Source of the DNA: Nocardioides terrigena
GTDB taxonomy: Bacteria; Actinomycetota; Actinomycetes; Propionibacteriales; Nocardioidaceae
Length of the DNA: 64,000 nt
NCBI RefSeq assembly: GCF_003047265.1
Contig: NZ_PZYY01000009.1
Span: forward strand, 62,001-126,000
Direction: 5' to 3'
The notes under the pieces were generated by a model. The model was not told the DNA's origin and ran no database searches. It saw only the letters and a list, made by a program, of their open reading frames with translations. Made by a program: the position numbers and the translations under genes. Of the stretch, positions 42,156 through 51,806 are shown in pieces (position 1 is the first letter of the stretch; the number at the start of each line of letters is the position of its first letter).

Positions 42156-43598
42156 ATGAGCCGGACCATCACCGCCGCCCGCGTGGCCACCCTCGTCGGG
42201 ACCCTCGGGTCGGACGACCGCCCGCTGTACGTCGAGCTCGCCGAGCAGCTGCGGCTGCTCATCGGCGAGGGCCGGATCCCCGCGGCCACCCGGCTGCCCA
42301 GCGAGCGCGAGCTCACGGCGGCGCTGGGCGTCAGCCGGACGACCATCACCCGGGCGTACGCCGAGCTGCGCGAGCGTGACTATGCCGAGTCGCGGCGCGG
42401 CTCCGGCACCGTCACCCGGCTGCCGCTGCGGGCCGAGTCGGTCACCGACCGGGTCTTCGCCCCGTGGTCGCAGGACCCCGACGTCATCGACCTCAACTGC
42501 GCCGCACCGAGCGCCCCGGCCGGCGTCGCTGCGGCGTACGACGCGGCGGTCGGCGAGCTGCCGGCGTACCTCTCCAGCCACGGCTACTACCCCGCCGGTC
42601 TCCCCCGCCTCCAGGCCGCGGTCGCGGCGACGTACGACGAGCGGGGGCTGCCCACCACGCCGGAGCAGATCATCATCACGGCGGGCGCGCTGGGCGCCGC
42701 GGCGATCGTCGCGCAGGCGCTCACCGCCCCCGGCGACCGGGTGGTCGTCGAGGACCCCGTCTACCCCAACGCCACGCAGGCGCTGAGCCACCGCAGCGCC
42801 CGGCTCGTGCCAGCGCCGGTCGACCCCGGCGGGTGGGACATCCCGGCCACGGCCGCGATCATCCGCCAGGCCGCGCCGCGGCTCGCCTACCTGGTGCCGG
42901 ACTTCCAGAACCCGACGGGCGGCCTGATGAGCGATGCCCAGCGGGAGGAGTACGCCGCCGCGCTGCGCCGCGCCCGGGTGGTCCCGGTGGTCGACGAGGC
43001 CCACCAGGCCCTGGCCCTCGACGGGCAGGAGATGCCGGCGCCGTTCGCGGCGTACCTGCCCGGGACGGTGACGATCGGCAGCGCCAGCAAGCAGTTCTGG
43101 GGCGGCCTGCGGCTGGGGTGGCTGCGGGTGCCGGAGACGATGGTGCCGCAGCTGCTCCACGCGCGGATGAGCCTGGACCTGGGCGCCCCGCTGGTCGAGC
43201 AGCTCGCGCTGCTGCACCTGCTCGAGCACCGGCACGCCGTGTGGGCGGCCAACCGCGAGCGGCTGCGGACCCAGCGCGCGGCCCTGCTCGACGGCCTGTC
43301 CGACCTCTTGCCGGAGTGGGACTTCGTGCGGCCCGGGGGTGGGCTCGCGGTGTGGTGCCGGCTGCCGCAGCCCCGGGCGTCGGCCCTGGTCTCCGAGGCC
43401 GAGCGGCGCGGGGTCGTCGTCGCCGCGGGCCGGGTCTTCGCCGTGGAGGGCGGGCTCGAGCACCATGTGCGGATCCCCTGGACCCGGTCGACCGACGAGC
43501 TGGAGGTCGCGGTGGAGCGGCTCCGGGGCGCGTGGGACGTGGTGGCCCAAGGCCGCGGGGGCGACGGCGGGGCGGCGGACCGCCTCACCGTGGCCTGA
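42156..43598 (+). CDS. MocR-family regulator (GntR HTH fused to PLP aminotransferase domain), YczR type
   Basis: 480 residues. N-terminal GntR winged helix (about 20-88: PLYVELAEQLRLLIGEGRI, LPSERELTAALGVSRTTITRAY) followed by a fold-type I aminotransferase domain (about 115-475) with YLVPDFQNPTGG, VVDEAH, and the PLP-binding lysine in IGSASKQFWGGLRLGW. Such proteins sense PLP or amino-type effectors. The divergent YczE gene is the probable target. GACAGT seven bases before the ATG. Confidence 0.9.
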   Translation: MSRTITAARVATLVGTLGSDDRPLYVELAEQLRLLIGEGRIPAATRLPSERELTAALGVSRTTITRAYAELRERDYAESRRGSGTVTRLPLRAESVTDRVFAPWSQDPDVIDLNCAAPSAPAGVAAAYDAAVGELPAYLSSHGYYPAGLPRLQAAVAATYDERGLPTTPEQIIITAGALGAAAIVAQALTAPGDRVVVEDPVYPNATQALSHRSARLVPAPVDPGGWDIPATAAIIRQAAPRLAYLVPDFQNPTGGLMSDAQREEYAAALRRARVVPVVDEAHQALALDGQEMPAPFAAYLPGTVTIGSASKQFWGGLRLGWLRVPETMVPQLLHARMSLDLGAPLVEQLALLHLLEHRHAVWAANRERLRTQRAALLDGLSDLLPEWDFVRPGGGLAVWCRLPQPRASALVSEAERRGVVVAAGRVFAVEGGLEHHVRIPWTRSTDELEVAVERLRGAWDVVAQGRGGDGGAADRLTVA

Positions 43599-43601
43599 CG
43601 C

Positions 43602-43668
43602 GGGGTAGTCCGTGACGAGGGGACCCCGGAACGAGCTCCGGAGGGGTCCGATCGTCACGGACTACCCC
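43602..43668. terminator. Large hairpin terminator, MocR / serA
   Basis: GGGGTAGTCCGTGACGA (43602-43618) and its exact complement (43652-43668) form a 17-bp stem; within it GGACCCC pairs with GGGGTCC, and CCGGA with TCCGG. Nearly every base of the 67 is paired. It fills the gap between convergent genes, so it serves as a bidirectional terminator; a repetitive extragenic element is also possible. Confidence 0.75.
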
Positions 43669-43677
43669 AGCAACGGG

Positions 43678-45267
43678 TCAGACGAGGTCGACGGCGCGCA
43701 CCGAGACCGCGTCGATCGCGGCGTCGATCTCGGCCAGGGTCTCGGCCGGGATGGCCGAGTCGACGGACAACGCGACCAGCGCCTCGCCGCCCTTGTCGGT
43801 GCGCGAGACCTGCATCCCGGCGATGTTGACCGAGGCGTCGCCGAGGATCCGGCCGACGGTGCCGATCATGCCGGGACGGTCGGCGTAGGTGAAGAACGCC
43901 AGGTGGTCGGTCGGCTCGATGTCGATGTCGAAGCCGTTGACCTCGACGATCCGCTCCTTCTGGTTGATGCCGATGAGCGTGCCGCTCGCCGACACCTGCG
44001 AGCCGTCGGCGAGGGTGCCGCGGATCGTGATGAGGTTGCGGTGGTCGGGGCTCTCGGCCTCGGTGACGAGGCGGACGGCGGTGCCGCGCTCGGCCGCGAG
44101 GAGGGGCGCGTTCACGTAGGACACCTGGTCCTCGACGATGTCGGAGAAGACGCCCTTGAGGGCGGCCAGCTCGAGCACCTTGACGTCGTACTCGGTGATC
44201 TCGCCGCGGACCTCGACGTCGAGCTGCTGGGCGACCTCGCCGGCCAGCGCGGTGAAGACGCGGCCGAGCTTCTCGGTGAGAGGGATGCCGGGACGCACGT
44301 CCTCGGCGATGACGCCGCCCTGCACGTTGACGGCGTCGGGCACGAGCTCGCCGGAGAGCGCGAGGCGCACGGACTTGGCGACGGCGATGCCGGCCTTCTC
44401 CTGGGCCTCGTCGGTGGACGCGCCGAGGTGCGGGGTGGCCACGACGTTCTCGAGCTCGAAGAGCGGCGAGTCGGTGCACGGCTCGGAGGCGAAGACGTCG
44501 AGCCCGGCGGCCGCGATCTGGCCGGTCTTCAGCGCGTCGTACAGCGCGGCCTCGTCGACGATGCCACCGCGGGCGGCGTTGACGAGCACGAGCGAGCCCT
44601 TGGCCTTGGCGAGCTGCTCGGCGCCGATGAGACCGACGGTCTCGGGCGTCTTGGGCAGGTGGACGCTCATGAAGTCGGCCTCGGCGAGCAGGGTGTCGAG
44701 GTCGACCAGGCGCACGCCCATCTGGGCGGCGCGGCCGGCCTGGACGTAGGGGTCGTAGGCGATGACCTTCATGCCGAAGGCCGAGAGGCGCTGGGCGACG
44801 AGGACGCCGATGCGGCCCAGGCCGACGATGCCGACGGTCTTCTCGTAGAGCTCGATGCCGGTGTACTTGGAGCGCTTCCACTCGCCGTTCTTGAGCGCCG
44901 CGTGGGCGGGCGAGACGTGGCGGGCGGCGGCGAGCATCAGCGCGACGGCGAGCTCGGCGGCGGAGACGATGTTGGACGTCGGCGCGTTGACGACCATGAC
45001 GCCGGCCTGGGTGGAGGCCTTGACGTCGACGTTGTCGAGGCCCACGCCGGCGCGGGCGACGACCTTGAGGTTGCGCGCGGCGGCGAGCGCCTCGGCGTCG
45101 ACCTTGGTCGCGGAGCGCACCAGGATCGCGTCGACGTCGGCGATCGCGGGGATGAGCTCGGCGCGGTCGGCACCGTTGCAGTGGCGGATCTCGAAGTCCG
45201 GGCCGAGCGCCTCGACGGTGGCGGGGCTCAGCTCTTCGGCGATGAGTACGACGGGGCGTGAAGTCAC
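43678..45267 (-). CDS. serA: D-3-phosphoglycerate dehydrogenase (long, ACT-containing form)
   Basis: First step of serine synthesis. 529 residues from GTG 45267 (GAGGAA upstream). NAD-binding VGIVGLGRIGVLVAQRL, catalytic VNAARGGIVDEAAL and ATPHLGASTDEAQ; then the intervening allosteric domain and a C-terminal ACT domain (HLAFFTYADRPGMIGTVG) that binds serine for feedback. This four-domain layout is the mycobacterial type. The frame is open upstream to 45930 only as a shadow. Confidence 0.97.
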   Translation of the reverse strand: MTSRPVVLIAEELSPATVEALGPDFEIRHCNGADRAELIPAIADVDAILVRSATKVDAEALAAARNLKVVARAGVGLDNVDVKASTQAGVMVVNAPTSNIVSAAELAVALMLAAARHVSPAHAALKNGEWKRSKYTGIELYEKTVGIVGLGRIGVLVAQRLSAFGMKVIAYDPYVQAGRAAQMGVRLVDLDTLLAEADFMSVHLPKTPETVGLIGAEQLAKAKGSLVLVNAARGGIVDEAALYDALKTGQIAAAGLDVFASEPCTDSPLFELENVVATPHLGASTDEAQEKAGIAVAKSVRLALSGELVPDAVNVQGGVIAEDVRPGIPLTEKLGRVFTALAGEVAQQLDVEVRGEITEYDVKVLELAALKGVFSDIVEDQVSYVNAPLLAAERGTAVRLVTEAESPDHRNLITIRGTLADGSQVSASGTLIGINQKERIVEVNGFDIDIEPTDHLAFFTYADRPGMIGTVGRILGDASVNIAGMQVSRTDKGGEALVALSVDSAIPAETLAEIDAAIDAVSVRAVDLV

Positions 45268-45397
45268 AGCTGTGTTCCTCGTGGGTCGGTGCGGGAGGGC
45301 CTGCACGACGCTGTGCGTCTCCGACCCTAACCCACCGTCGGTGACGTGCGGACATCGTCTCGGAGGCGATCGGACGTCGCGCCGGAGGCCATCGCGC

Positions 45398-45964
45398 TCA
45401 GGGCCGGGAGCGGTCCCGGTGGGCCGCGGCCTTGACCCGGTTCTGGCACCGCGTGGAGCAGAAACGACGGCCCCCGTTGCGCGACGTGTCGGTGAAGACG
45501 CGGTCGCAGGGGGCGGCCTCGCAGACCCCAAGCCGACCGCCCCGGTCGCTGCCGAGGGCGAGGGCGAGGCCGGCGGCGAGGCCGGCCGCCCACCCCCGCG
45601 CGACGGTCTGGTCGGGGCCGTGGAAGTGGAGGTCCCAGCCTGTCTCGGTGTGGATGAGCCGGGGGCGGGCCTCCGTCCGCTCGAGCAGGTCGTTGACCCG
45701 CGCGGCGGCGGCGTCGAGGTCCCCGGACGCCGCCGCGACGTACACCGCGCGCACGTCGGCCGCGACCCCGGCCAGCAGTGCCGCCGTGGCCGGCGACACG
45801 GTAGGCCGATAGTCGTCGCGGGTGAGCGCGTCGCGGACCGCCTCCTGCAGCTCCCGGCCCGTCGGTGCCCCGACCGGGTCGGTGCCGTCGTGGCCCGGGG
45901 TGGTCGCGTTGACCAACGCCACCCCGGCATCGAGAAGAACCGTCACATGACTGTCGAACAACAT
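45398..45964 (-). CDS. CGNR zinc-finger (ABATE-type) protein
   Basis: 188 residues from ATG 45964. N-terminal about 120 residues are the stress-linked ABATE domain (VALVNATTPGH, then helical). The C-terminal zinc finger, with Cys in GVCEAAPCDRVF and FCSTRCQNRVK, is of the CGNR type, although the signature reads CQNR here. Probably a DNA-binding regulator. Divergent from an MFS transporter with 35 bases between starts; that transporter is its likely target. TGACCAGTCA (45966-45975) lies between. Confidence 0.8.
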   Translation of the reverse strand: MLFDSHVTVLLDAGVALVNATTPGHDGTDPVGAPTGRELQEAVRDALTRDDYRPTVSPATAALLAGVAADVRAVYVAAASGDLDAAAARVNDLLERTEARPRLIHTETGWDLHFHGPDQTVARGWAAGLAAGLALALGSDRGGRLGVCEAAPCDRVFTDTSRNGGRRFCSTRCQNRVKAAAHRDRSRP

Positions 45965-45987
45965 TTGACCAGTCACTCCTGTCGTCG

Positions 45988-45993
45988 TACGGT
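45988..45993 (+). promoter_or_regulatory. -10 hexamer TACGGT of the MFS gene
   Basis: TACGGT ends six bases before the ATG at 46000, predicting a leaderless mRNA. The short palindrome TGACCAGTCA lies 13 bases upstream. Confidence 0.55.
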
Positions 45994-45999
45994 CACCGC

Positions 46000-47244
46000 A
46001 TGATGACTGACGATAACCCAGACACCAGTCACGACGCTCCACTCCCCCGTGCGGTCCGTGCCCTCGTCGCAGCCCGGGTGGTCAACCGGCTCGGCGCCTT
46101 CGCGCTGCCCTTCACCGCGGCGATCCTGGTGCAGGACTTCGGCACGTCGGTGACGACGGCCGGCCTGGTCGTGGCGTCGTTCGGCCTCGCCTCGATCCCC
46201 TCCCGGCTGGCCGGCGGGGTGCTCGCCGACCGGTGGGGACGGCGGCCGACGATGCTGCTCGGGCTCGTGGGCTGCGCGGTCGCCCAGCTGGCCTTCGCCG
46301 CCTCGCCGACGCTGCTCGCTGCCGCGCTGTCGGTCACGCTCCTCGGCCTGGTCTTCGAGCTCTACGAACCGCCCAGCCAGGCCATCGTCGCGGACCTCTG
46401 CCCCCCGGAGCAGCGCCCCCGGGCCTACTCCCTGCTCGGCACCGCGCTCGCCGTGGCCGGCGTCGTCGCCGGGTTGCTCGCCGCGGGCCTGGCCGCCTTC
46501 GACCTGCGCTGGCTGCTGGTGGCCGACGCGGTCTCGTGCCTCGCCGCCGCCGTGGTCGTCGCCGTGGTCGTGCCGTCGGGGCGCCCGTCGTCGGGCCGCG
46601 GCACCGCGGTCGGGAGCCCGTGGCGCGACCGCCGGCTGCTGCTCATGTGGCTGGCCGGCACCGCCTTCGCCACGCTCTACATGCAGGCGATGGTGGGCCT
46701 CCCGCTGACGCTGCTCGAGCGCGGCCTGCCCGCCGGGCGGATGGGGTGGCTGCTGGCCGTCTCCGCGCTGGTCATGGTGCTGGCCCAGCGGGCCACCCGC
46801 GGCTGGTCACCGACTCCGTTCCGCGCGATGGCCGTCGGATACGCCCTGCTCGCGGTCGGGATGGGCCTGGCCGGGGTCGCCGACGCCACGGCCGGCTTCG
46901 TGGTGGCCGTGGCGATCTGGAGCGTGGGCGACCTGCTCCTGCTCGGGCACCCCTTCGCGGTGGTCGCGGGGCTCGCGCCGCAGGGAGGCAGCGCGCGCTA
47001 CCTCGCGGCGTACGGCACCTGCTGGGGCGCCGCCTCGGTCATCGCCCCCCTGGTCGGGACGCGACTGCTCGCGATCGACCCGGCGTGGCTGTGGGGCTGC
47101 TCGGCCGCGATGGCACTGGCGCTCGCGGTCCTGCAGCCCCTGCTCGGTCGGGCGGTGGCGTCAGCCGCCGACGCGGGCGACCTCGTCGGCGACCGGGGTG
47201 TCTCCGGAGACGAGGTCCCACTGGGCGCCGATGCCCGCACCTGA
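46000..47244 (+). CDS. MFS transporter
   Basis: 414 residues, about 12 membrane helices. The MFS motif A between helices 2 and 3 is clear: GGVLADRWGRRPTM (about 71-84). Antiporter-type drug efflux is the usual role for such proteins; the substrate is unknown. Divergent from the CGNR protein. Its 3' end overlaps the oppositely oriented NAD(P)-binding protein by 84 bases. Confidence 0.88.
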   Translation: MMTDDNPDTSHDAPLPRAVRALVAARVVNRLGAFALPFTAAILVQDFGTSVTTAGLVVASFGLASIPSRLAGGVLADRWGRRPTMLLGLVGCAVAQLAFAASPTLLAAALSVTLLGLVFELYEPPSQAIVADLCPPEQRPRAYSLLGTALAVAGVVAGLLAAGLAAFDLRWLLVADAVSCLAAAVVVAVVVPSGRPSSGRGTAVGSPWRDRRLLLMWLAGTAFATLYMQAMVGLPLTLLERGLPAGRMGWLLAVSALVMVLAQRATRGWSPTPFRAMAVGYALLAVGMGLAGVADATAGFVVAVAIWSVGDLLLLGHPFAVVAGLAPQGGSARYLAAYGTCWGAASVIAPLVGTRLLAIDPAWLWGCSAAMALALAVLQPLLGRAVASAADAGDLVGDRGVSGDEVPLGADART

Positions 47245-47820
47245 GTCGACGACCTCGGCGAGCACGGCAGCGACGTCGGCGCGGGGCACCTCGGCCCGGG
47301 ACACCCGCTCCCCCAGCTCGACGCGCCCGGTGGGCTCGTCGTCGGTCAGTCGACCCGGCCGCACGATCGTCCAGTCCAGGCCGCTGTCGCGCAGCGCCGC
47401 GTCGGCGTCGCGCTTGGCCTCGACGTACGCCGCCCAGACCGGCTCGGTGTCGTCGGGGACCGGCTCGTCGACGTTGATCGCCGACACCTGGACGAAGCGG
47501 GTGATCCCCGCGGCCCTGGCCCCGGCGATCGACTTGAGGGAACCCTCGAGGTCGACGGTCCGCTTGCGCTCGATGTCGCCGTCGGGGCCACCGCCCGCGG
47601 CGAAGACCACCGCGTGCGCACCCTCGAAAGCGGCCGCGAAACCGGCCTCGTCGGCCTGCTCGATGTCGAGCATGCGGACCTCGGCCCCGGCGGCCTCCAG
47701 GTCGGCCCGGTAGGACTCCGAGCGCACCAGGGCAATGGGGGTGTGGCCCCGCTCCACGAGCAGGGGGTGCAGCAACCGGGCGATCTGCCCGTTGCCTCCG
47801 ACGACGGCGATACGACTCAT
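47161..47820 (-). CDS. NAD(P)-binding (atypical SDR/NmrA-like) protein
   Basis: 219 residues from ATG 47820. Rossmann start RIAVVGGNGQIARLL, then VFAAGGGPDGD and the SDR-like YVEAKRDADAAL segment (Tyr and Lys). YwnB/YtfG-type proteins of this size reduce or sense quinones or NAD(P). No substrate indicated. Long 3' overlap with the MFS gene. Confidence 0.85.
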   Translation of the reverse strand: MSRIAVVGGNGQIARLLHPLLVERGHTPIALVRSESYRADLEAAGAEVRMLDIEQADEAGFAAAFEGAHAVVFAAGGGPDGDIERKRTVDLEGSLKSIAGARAAGITRFVQVSAINVDEPVPDDTEPVWAAYVEAKRDADAALRDSGLDWTIVRPGRLTDDEPTGRVELGERVSRAEVPRADVAAVLAEVVDSGAGIGAQWDLVSGDTPVADEVARVGG

Positions 47821-47842
47821 GCCCTCCACCGTGCCAGAGGGG

Positions 47843-49336
47843 TCAAGCGCGCGCGACCCGCTCCTCCTGGCGCGCGACGGTGCCGCGGCGGGCGACGTAG
47901 GTGACCGCGAAGCCGAGGACCAGGGCGAGCAGCACACCGAGGTTGGCGTAGGGCCAGTTGCCCTCCCAGAAGCCCTCGGACTCCACATAGGTGCCGAGGC
48001 CGAGCGGCTCCAGCAGGTAGCCCTGCCAGTTGTTCCACGAGGCGGAGGTGGCGAAGTTGTTGACGACGAGCCCCCAGCCCAGCACGGACGCCACGACCAT
48101 GGTGCCGAGGGAGACCCAGTCGTAGGAGCCGTAGCGGCCCGAGGCGTCGAACAGCGCCTCGTCGTCGTAGTCACGCTTGCGCAACGCGATGTCGGCGATC
48201 ATGATCCCCGCCCACGCGGCCAGCGGGACGCCGAGCGTGATCAGGAAGCTCTGGAACGGCTCGATGAAGCTGGTCGCGACGAAGACGACGTAGATCGTGC
48301 CCAGGGTCAGGATGATGCCGTCGACCAGGGCGGCGGCGGGGCGCGGGATCCTGACCCCGAGGCTGAGCAGGGTGAGGCCGCTGGAGTAGATGCCCAGCAC
48401 CGCGCCGCTGACCAGGGCGAGGATCGCGGCCAGCAGGAATGGCACGAGGAACCACGTCGGCAGCAGCGTGCCGAGGGTGCCGATCGGGTCGGAGACGATG
48501 CCGGCGGACAGCTCCTCCGACGAGCCGGCGAGCAGGAGCCCGAAGACCACCAGCAGCACCGGGGCGATCGCGCCGCCGAGGGTGTTCCAGCCGACGATGG
48601 CCGCCCCCCGGGCGTCACGGTGCTGGTAGCGCGACCAGTCGGCCGCGATGTTGATCCAGCCCAGGCCGAAGCCGGTCATCACCATGACCAGCGCGCCCAC
48701 CATCTGCTGGGAGCTGCCGCCGGGCAGGTCGCTCACGGCCGTCCAGTCGATCTCGTCGAGCGTGAGGGCGACGTAGATGACCGTCGCGATGCCGGTGATC
48801 CAGGTCAGGACCGACTGCATCCGCATGATGATGTGGTAGCCCGCGACGCTGGCAGAGACGATCATCAGGGCCACCACCACGGTGGCCACGACCTTGGTGG
48901 TGGTGCCTCCGGACCAGCCGAGCTGGTCGAAGATCGTGGCCGTGGCCAGGACCGCGAGGATCGCGAGGAACGTCTCCCAACCGATCGAGACCAGCCACGA
49001 GACGACGCCGGGCACCTTCTGCCCGTTGACCCCGAACGCCGCCCGGCTGAGGACCATGGTCGGCGCCGAGCCGCGCTTGCCGGCGATCGCGATGACCCCG
49101 CAGAGCGCGAACGAGACCACGATCCCGACGACGCTGACGACGGCCGCCTGCCAGAAGGAGATGCCGAAGCCGAGCACGAACGAGCCGTAGCTGATGCCGA
49201 AGACGCTGACGTTGGCCGCGAACCACGGCCAGAAGAGGTCGGACGGGCGGGCCGTGCGGGCCGCCTCGTCGATGATCTCGATGCCCGTCGTCTCGACTCC
49301 GAGGGCGCGGGTCTGCTCCAGCGTGCGGTCGCTCAT
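47843..49336 (-). CDS. NCS1-family nucleobase/cation symporter
   Basis: 497 residues from ATG 49336, with about 12 membrane helices. PSDLFWPWFAANVSVFGISYG near the N-terminus and SRAAFGVNGQKVPG are typical of the CodB/Fur-like nucleobase-cation-symport-1 family. Substrates in the family are cytosine, purines, allantoin, hydantoins or thiamine precursors; none of those pathways is nearby. Upstream of the NAD(P)-binding gene by 22 bases, maybe co-transcribed. Confidence 0.88.
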   Translation of the reverse strand: MSDRTLEQTRALGVETTGIEIIDEAARTARPSDLFWPWFAANVSVFGISYGSFVLGFGISFWQAAVVSVVGIVVSFALCGVIAIAGKRGSAPTMVLSRAAFGVNGQKVPGVVSWLVSIGWETFLAILAVLATATIFDQLGWSGGTTTKVVATVVVALMIVSASVAGYHIIMRMQSVLTWITGIATVIYVALTLDEIDWTAVSDLPGGSSQQMVGALVMVMTGFGLGWINIAADWSRYQHRDARGAAIVGWNTLGGAIAPVLLVVFGLLLAGSSEELSAGIVSDPIGTLGTLLPTWFLVPFLLAAILALVSGAVLGIYSSGLTLLSLGVRIPRPAAALVDGIILTLGTIYVVFVATSFIEPFQSFLITLGVPLAAWAGIMIADIALRKRDYDDEALFDASGRYGSYDWVSLGTMVVASVLGWGLVVNNFATSASWNNWQGYLLEPLGLGTYVESEGFWEGNWPYANLGVLLALVLGFAVTYVARRGTVARQEERVARA

Positions 49337-49407
49337 GGGCTCATCGTGCCGTACGCCGCGCACGTCGCGCGCTCGACGTCACGCCCACCCGGTGCGAGGC
49401 TGCGCGC

Positions 49408-49983
49408 ATGGGTGTGCAGGACGACGCGGAGCACGTCGAGCCGGGAACCGTGGACGAGTGGGCGGCCTGGCTCGCGGAGCACCACGACGGGGGTGTCGGC
49501 GTGTGGCTCGTCTCTCCGAGGCGGGCCGCCGACCGCGCGGTCTCCTACGAGGTCAGCGTGATCGAGGCGCTGCGGTGGGGGTGGGTCGACTCGACCCAGA
49601 AACCGGTCGACGACGTCCGCACGAAGCAGTGGTTCGCGCCGCGTCGTCCGACGAGCATCTGGACGCGACCCAACAAGGCACGGGTCGCCCGCCTCGAGAC
49701 CGAGGGACGGCTGGAGGCTCCGGGGCGGGCGGCCGTCGAGGCCGCGCAGGCCAACGGCAACTGGACGCTCATGGACGACGTCGACGACCGGGTCGTGCCG
49801 GACGACCTCGCTGCGGCGTTCGAGGCCCGTCCCGGCTCGCGCGAGCACTGGGACGCCTTCTCACCGTCGGCGCAGAAGCAGATGCTCGCCTGGGTCGTGA
49901 TGGCCAAGCGGCCGGCGACGCGGGCCCAGCGCGTCACGGCGATCGCCGAGGCCGCGGCCCGCGGCGAGAAGGCCGTCGGCTGA
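49408..49983 (+). CDS. YdeI/OmpD-associated family protein
   Basis: 191 residues. TVDEWAAWLAEHHDGGVGVWLV, then EALRWGWVDSTQKPVDD, WFAPRRPTSIWTRPNKARVARLETEGR and a C-terminal FSPSAQKQMLAWVVMAKRPATRAQRV: the layout of bacteriocin-protection YdeI/DUF1905-like proteins. Function unproven. GAGGCT six bases before the ATG suggests a leaderless start. Confidence 0.85.
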   Translation: MGVQDDAEHVEPGTVDEWAAWLAEHHDGGVGVWLVSPRRAADRAVSYEVSVIEALRWGWVDSTQKPVDDVRTKQWFAPRRPTSIWTRPNKARVARLETEGRLEAPGRAAVEAAQANGNWTLMDDVDDRVVPDDLAAAFEARPGSREHWDAFSPSAQKQMLAWVVMAKRPATRAQRVTAIAEAAARGEKAVG

Positions 49984-50103
49984 GCACCCCGGGCGCACCC
50001 ACAACAGGGGAAGGTTCTCGCTGGACGCACCGTCGACGGCGGACGGCGCGTAGCGTCGTACGGGACTGAGCGCCCGCTCGTGCCGCCCGGCCAGGGGGCA
50101 GTC

Positions 50104-51804
50104 ATGCGGCTCGATCCGCACTTCAGGAGGACGGCAGCCAGGTGCTGCCTCCCCGGCGCACTCTCGGCGCTCCTGCTCCTCGGCTGCTCGCCGGCCGGGC
50201 CGCTACCGCTGGCGGTCGAGACCGCGGGCGCGACGACCAGGCTGTCCGGCGCAGGTGGACCGGCGCCCAACATCGTCGTGGTGATGGCCGACGACATGCG
50301 CTTCGACGACCTGCGCTTCGCCCCCGGGCTCCGGAGGCTGGCCCGGACCGGCGTGACGTTCGAGAACTCCTTCTCCTCCTTTCCGCTCTGCTGCCCCGCG
50401 CGCGCTTCCTTCCTGACCGGTCAGCTGCCCCACAACCACGGCGTCCTCTGGCACGGCAAGCCGCAGGGCTACCGCGTGTTCGACGACTCACGCACCCTGG
50501 CGACCGCGGTCGGGGAGGCCGGCTACCGCACGGGATTCGTCGGCAAGTACCTCAACCGGTACGGCCTCGACCCGTCGCGCGTGCACGGGACCCCGTCACA
50601 CCGGTACGTGCCGAACGGGTGGACGGACTGGTACGCGACCTTCGAGGACCCGGGGGTCCCGGGCGTCCTCGGTGACGCCTACGACTACTACTCGACGCCG
50701 TTCAACATCAACGGCTCGTGGAGGAACCACGTGGGGCGCTACCAGACCGAGGTGGTCGGCGCCTACACCCGCACCCTCGTCAGGAAGTACCACCGCCAGC
50801 CCGATCCGTTCCTGCTCTACGTCAACTACCTCGCCCCGCACAGCGGCGCCCCTCGGGAGGCCGACGACCCGCGCGGGGTCCGCGACCGGGCCGGACGGAG
50901 GGTGCGGATCTCCACGCCGGCCCGCCCGGGCCGGGTCCGGGGTCGCTTCGACCACGTGGTCGACCGTGCCTCCGGGGTGCCGCGCGGTGGCGGGGCCGTC
51001 GAGCCCGATGTCTCGGACAAGCCGCCGTTCGTGCGCCGTCGTCGCGACCTCTCACCCACAGAGCGCGCAGCGGCCCTGCAGATCACTCGTCAGCGGGCGG
51101 AAGCGATCCTCGCCATGGACCGGGACATCGCGCGGACCGTCCGGACGTTGAAGCGGAGCGGGGAGTGGGCCGACACGGTCTTCGTCTTCACGTCCGACAA
51201 CGGCTACCTCCTGGGTGAGCACCGCCTCATGCAGGCCAAGGTCCGAGGCTACGAACCGTCGCTCCGCGTCCCGCTCCTCGTCACCGGCCCCGGTCTGCGC
51301 GACGGCTCACGGCGCTACGACCCGATCACGACGGTGGACCTGACGGCGACTCTGCTGGACATCGCGGGAGCCGCGGCGCCACGACCGGCCGACGGCGTCT
51401 CGCTGCTCGACGTGCTGGACGGCAGCGACACCGGCTGGGTGCGGGCGGTGCCCGTCGAGTCGGCGTACGGCGTGCAGGAGGTCGGGTCGGTATTCGGCAC
51501 GGGCGACCACCGTCGCAGCGTGGGCGTGCGGACGTCGCGCTTCAGCTACACCGTCTACAGCTCGGGCCTCCGGGAGCTCTACGACCTCTCCCGCGACCCG
51601 CACGAGCTTGAGTCCGTCGCCGGCCGCCCGGCGTACCGGACGGACCGTCGCGCGCTCCAGGGCGTCCTGGACCGGCTCGAGGACTGTCGCGGGAGCGGGT
51701 GCCTGGTGCCCCTGCCCGACCGACTGGCGGTCGACGCCGCCACCAACCGACGTGCGTCGCGACGGTGGCTCACCGAGCACCGGCGCCGCTACGGCTGGCA
51801 GTGA
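50104..51804 (+). CDS. Exported sulfatase, Cys-type, lipoprotein
   Basis: 566 residues from ATG 50104 (AGGGGG before it). Lipobox LLLGC (Cys28) anchors it outside the membrane. Alkaline-phosphatase-fold sulfatase: MADDMRFDD metal site (Asp63, Asp64) and the C-x-P-x-R motif Cys96-Cys97-Pro98-Ala99-Arg100, in which Cys96 would be oxidised to formylglycine by a formylglycine-generating enzyme not seen in this window. TSDNGYLLGEHR carries further metal ligands. The natural sulfate ester is unknown. Confidence 0.88.
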   Translation: MRLDPHFRRTAARCCLPGALSALLLLGCSPAGPLPLAVETAGATTRLSGAGGPAPNIVVVMADDMRFDDLRFAPGLRRLARTGVTFENSFSSFPLCCPARASFLTGQLPHNHGVLWHGKPQGYRVFDDSRTLATAVGEAGYRTGFVGKYLNRYGLDPSRVHGTPSHRYVPNGWTDWYATFEDPGVPGVLGDAYDYYSTPFNINGSWRNHVGRYQTEVVGAYTRTLVRKYHRQPDPFLLYVNYLAPHSGAPREADDPRGVRDRAGRRVRISTPARPGRVRGRFDHVVDRASGVPRGGGAVEPDVSDKPPFVRRRRDLSPTERAAALQITRQRAEAILAMDRDIARTVRTLKRSGEWADTVFVFTSDNGYLLGEHRLMQAKVRGYEPSLRVPLLVTGPGLRDGSRRYDPITTVDLTATLLDIAGAAAPRPADGVSLLDVLDGSDTGWVRAVPVESAYGVQEVGSVFGTGDHRRSVGVRTSRFSYTVYSSGLRELYDLSRDPHELESVAGRPAYRTDRRALQGVLDRLEDCRGSGCLVPLPDRLAVDAATNRRASRRWLTEHRRRYGWQ

Positions 51805-51806
51805 CG

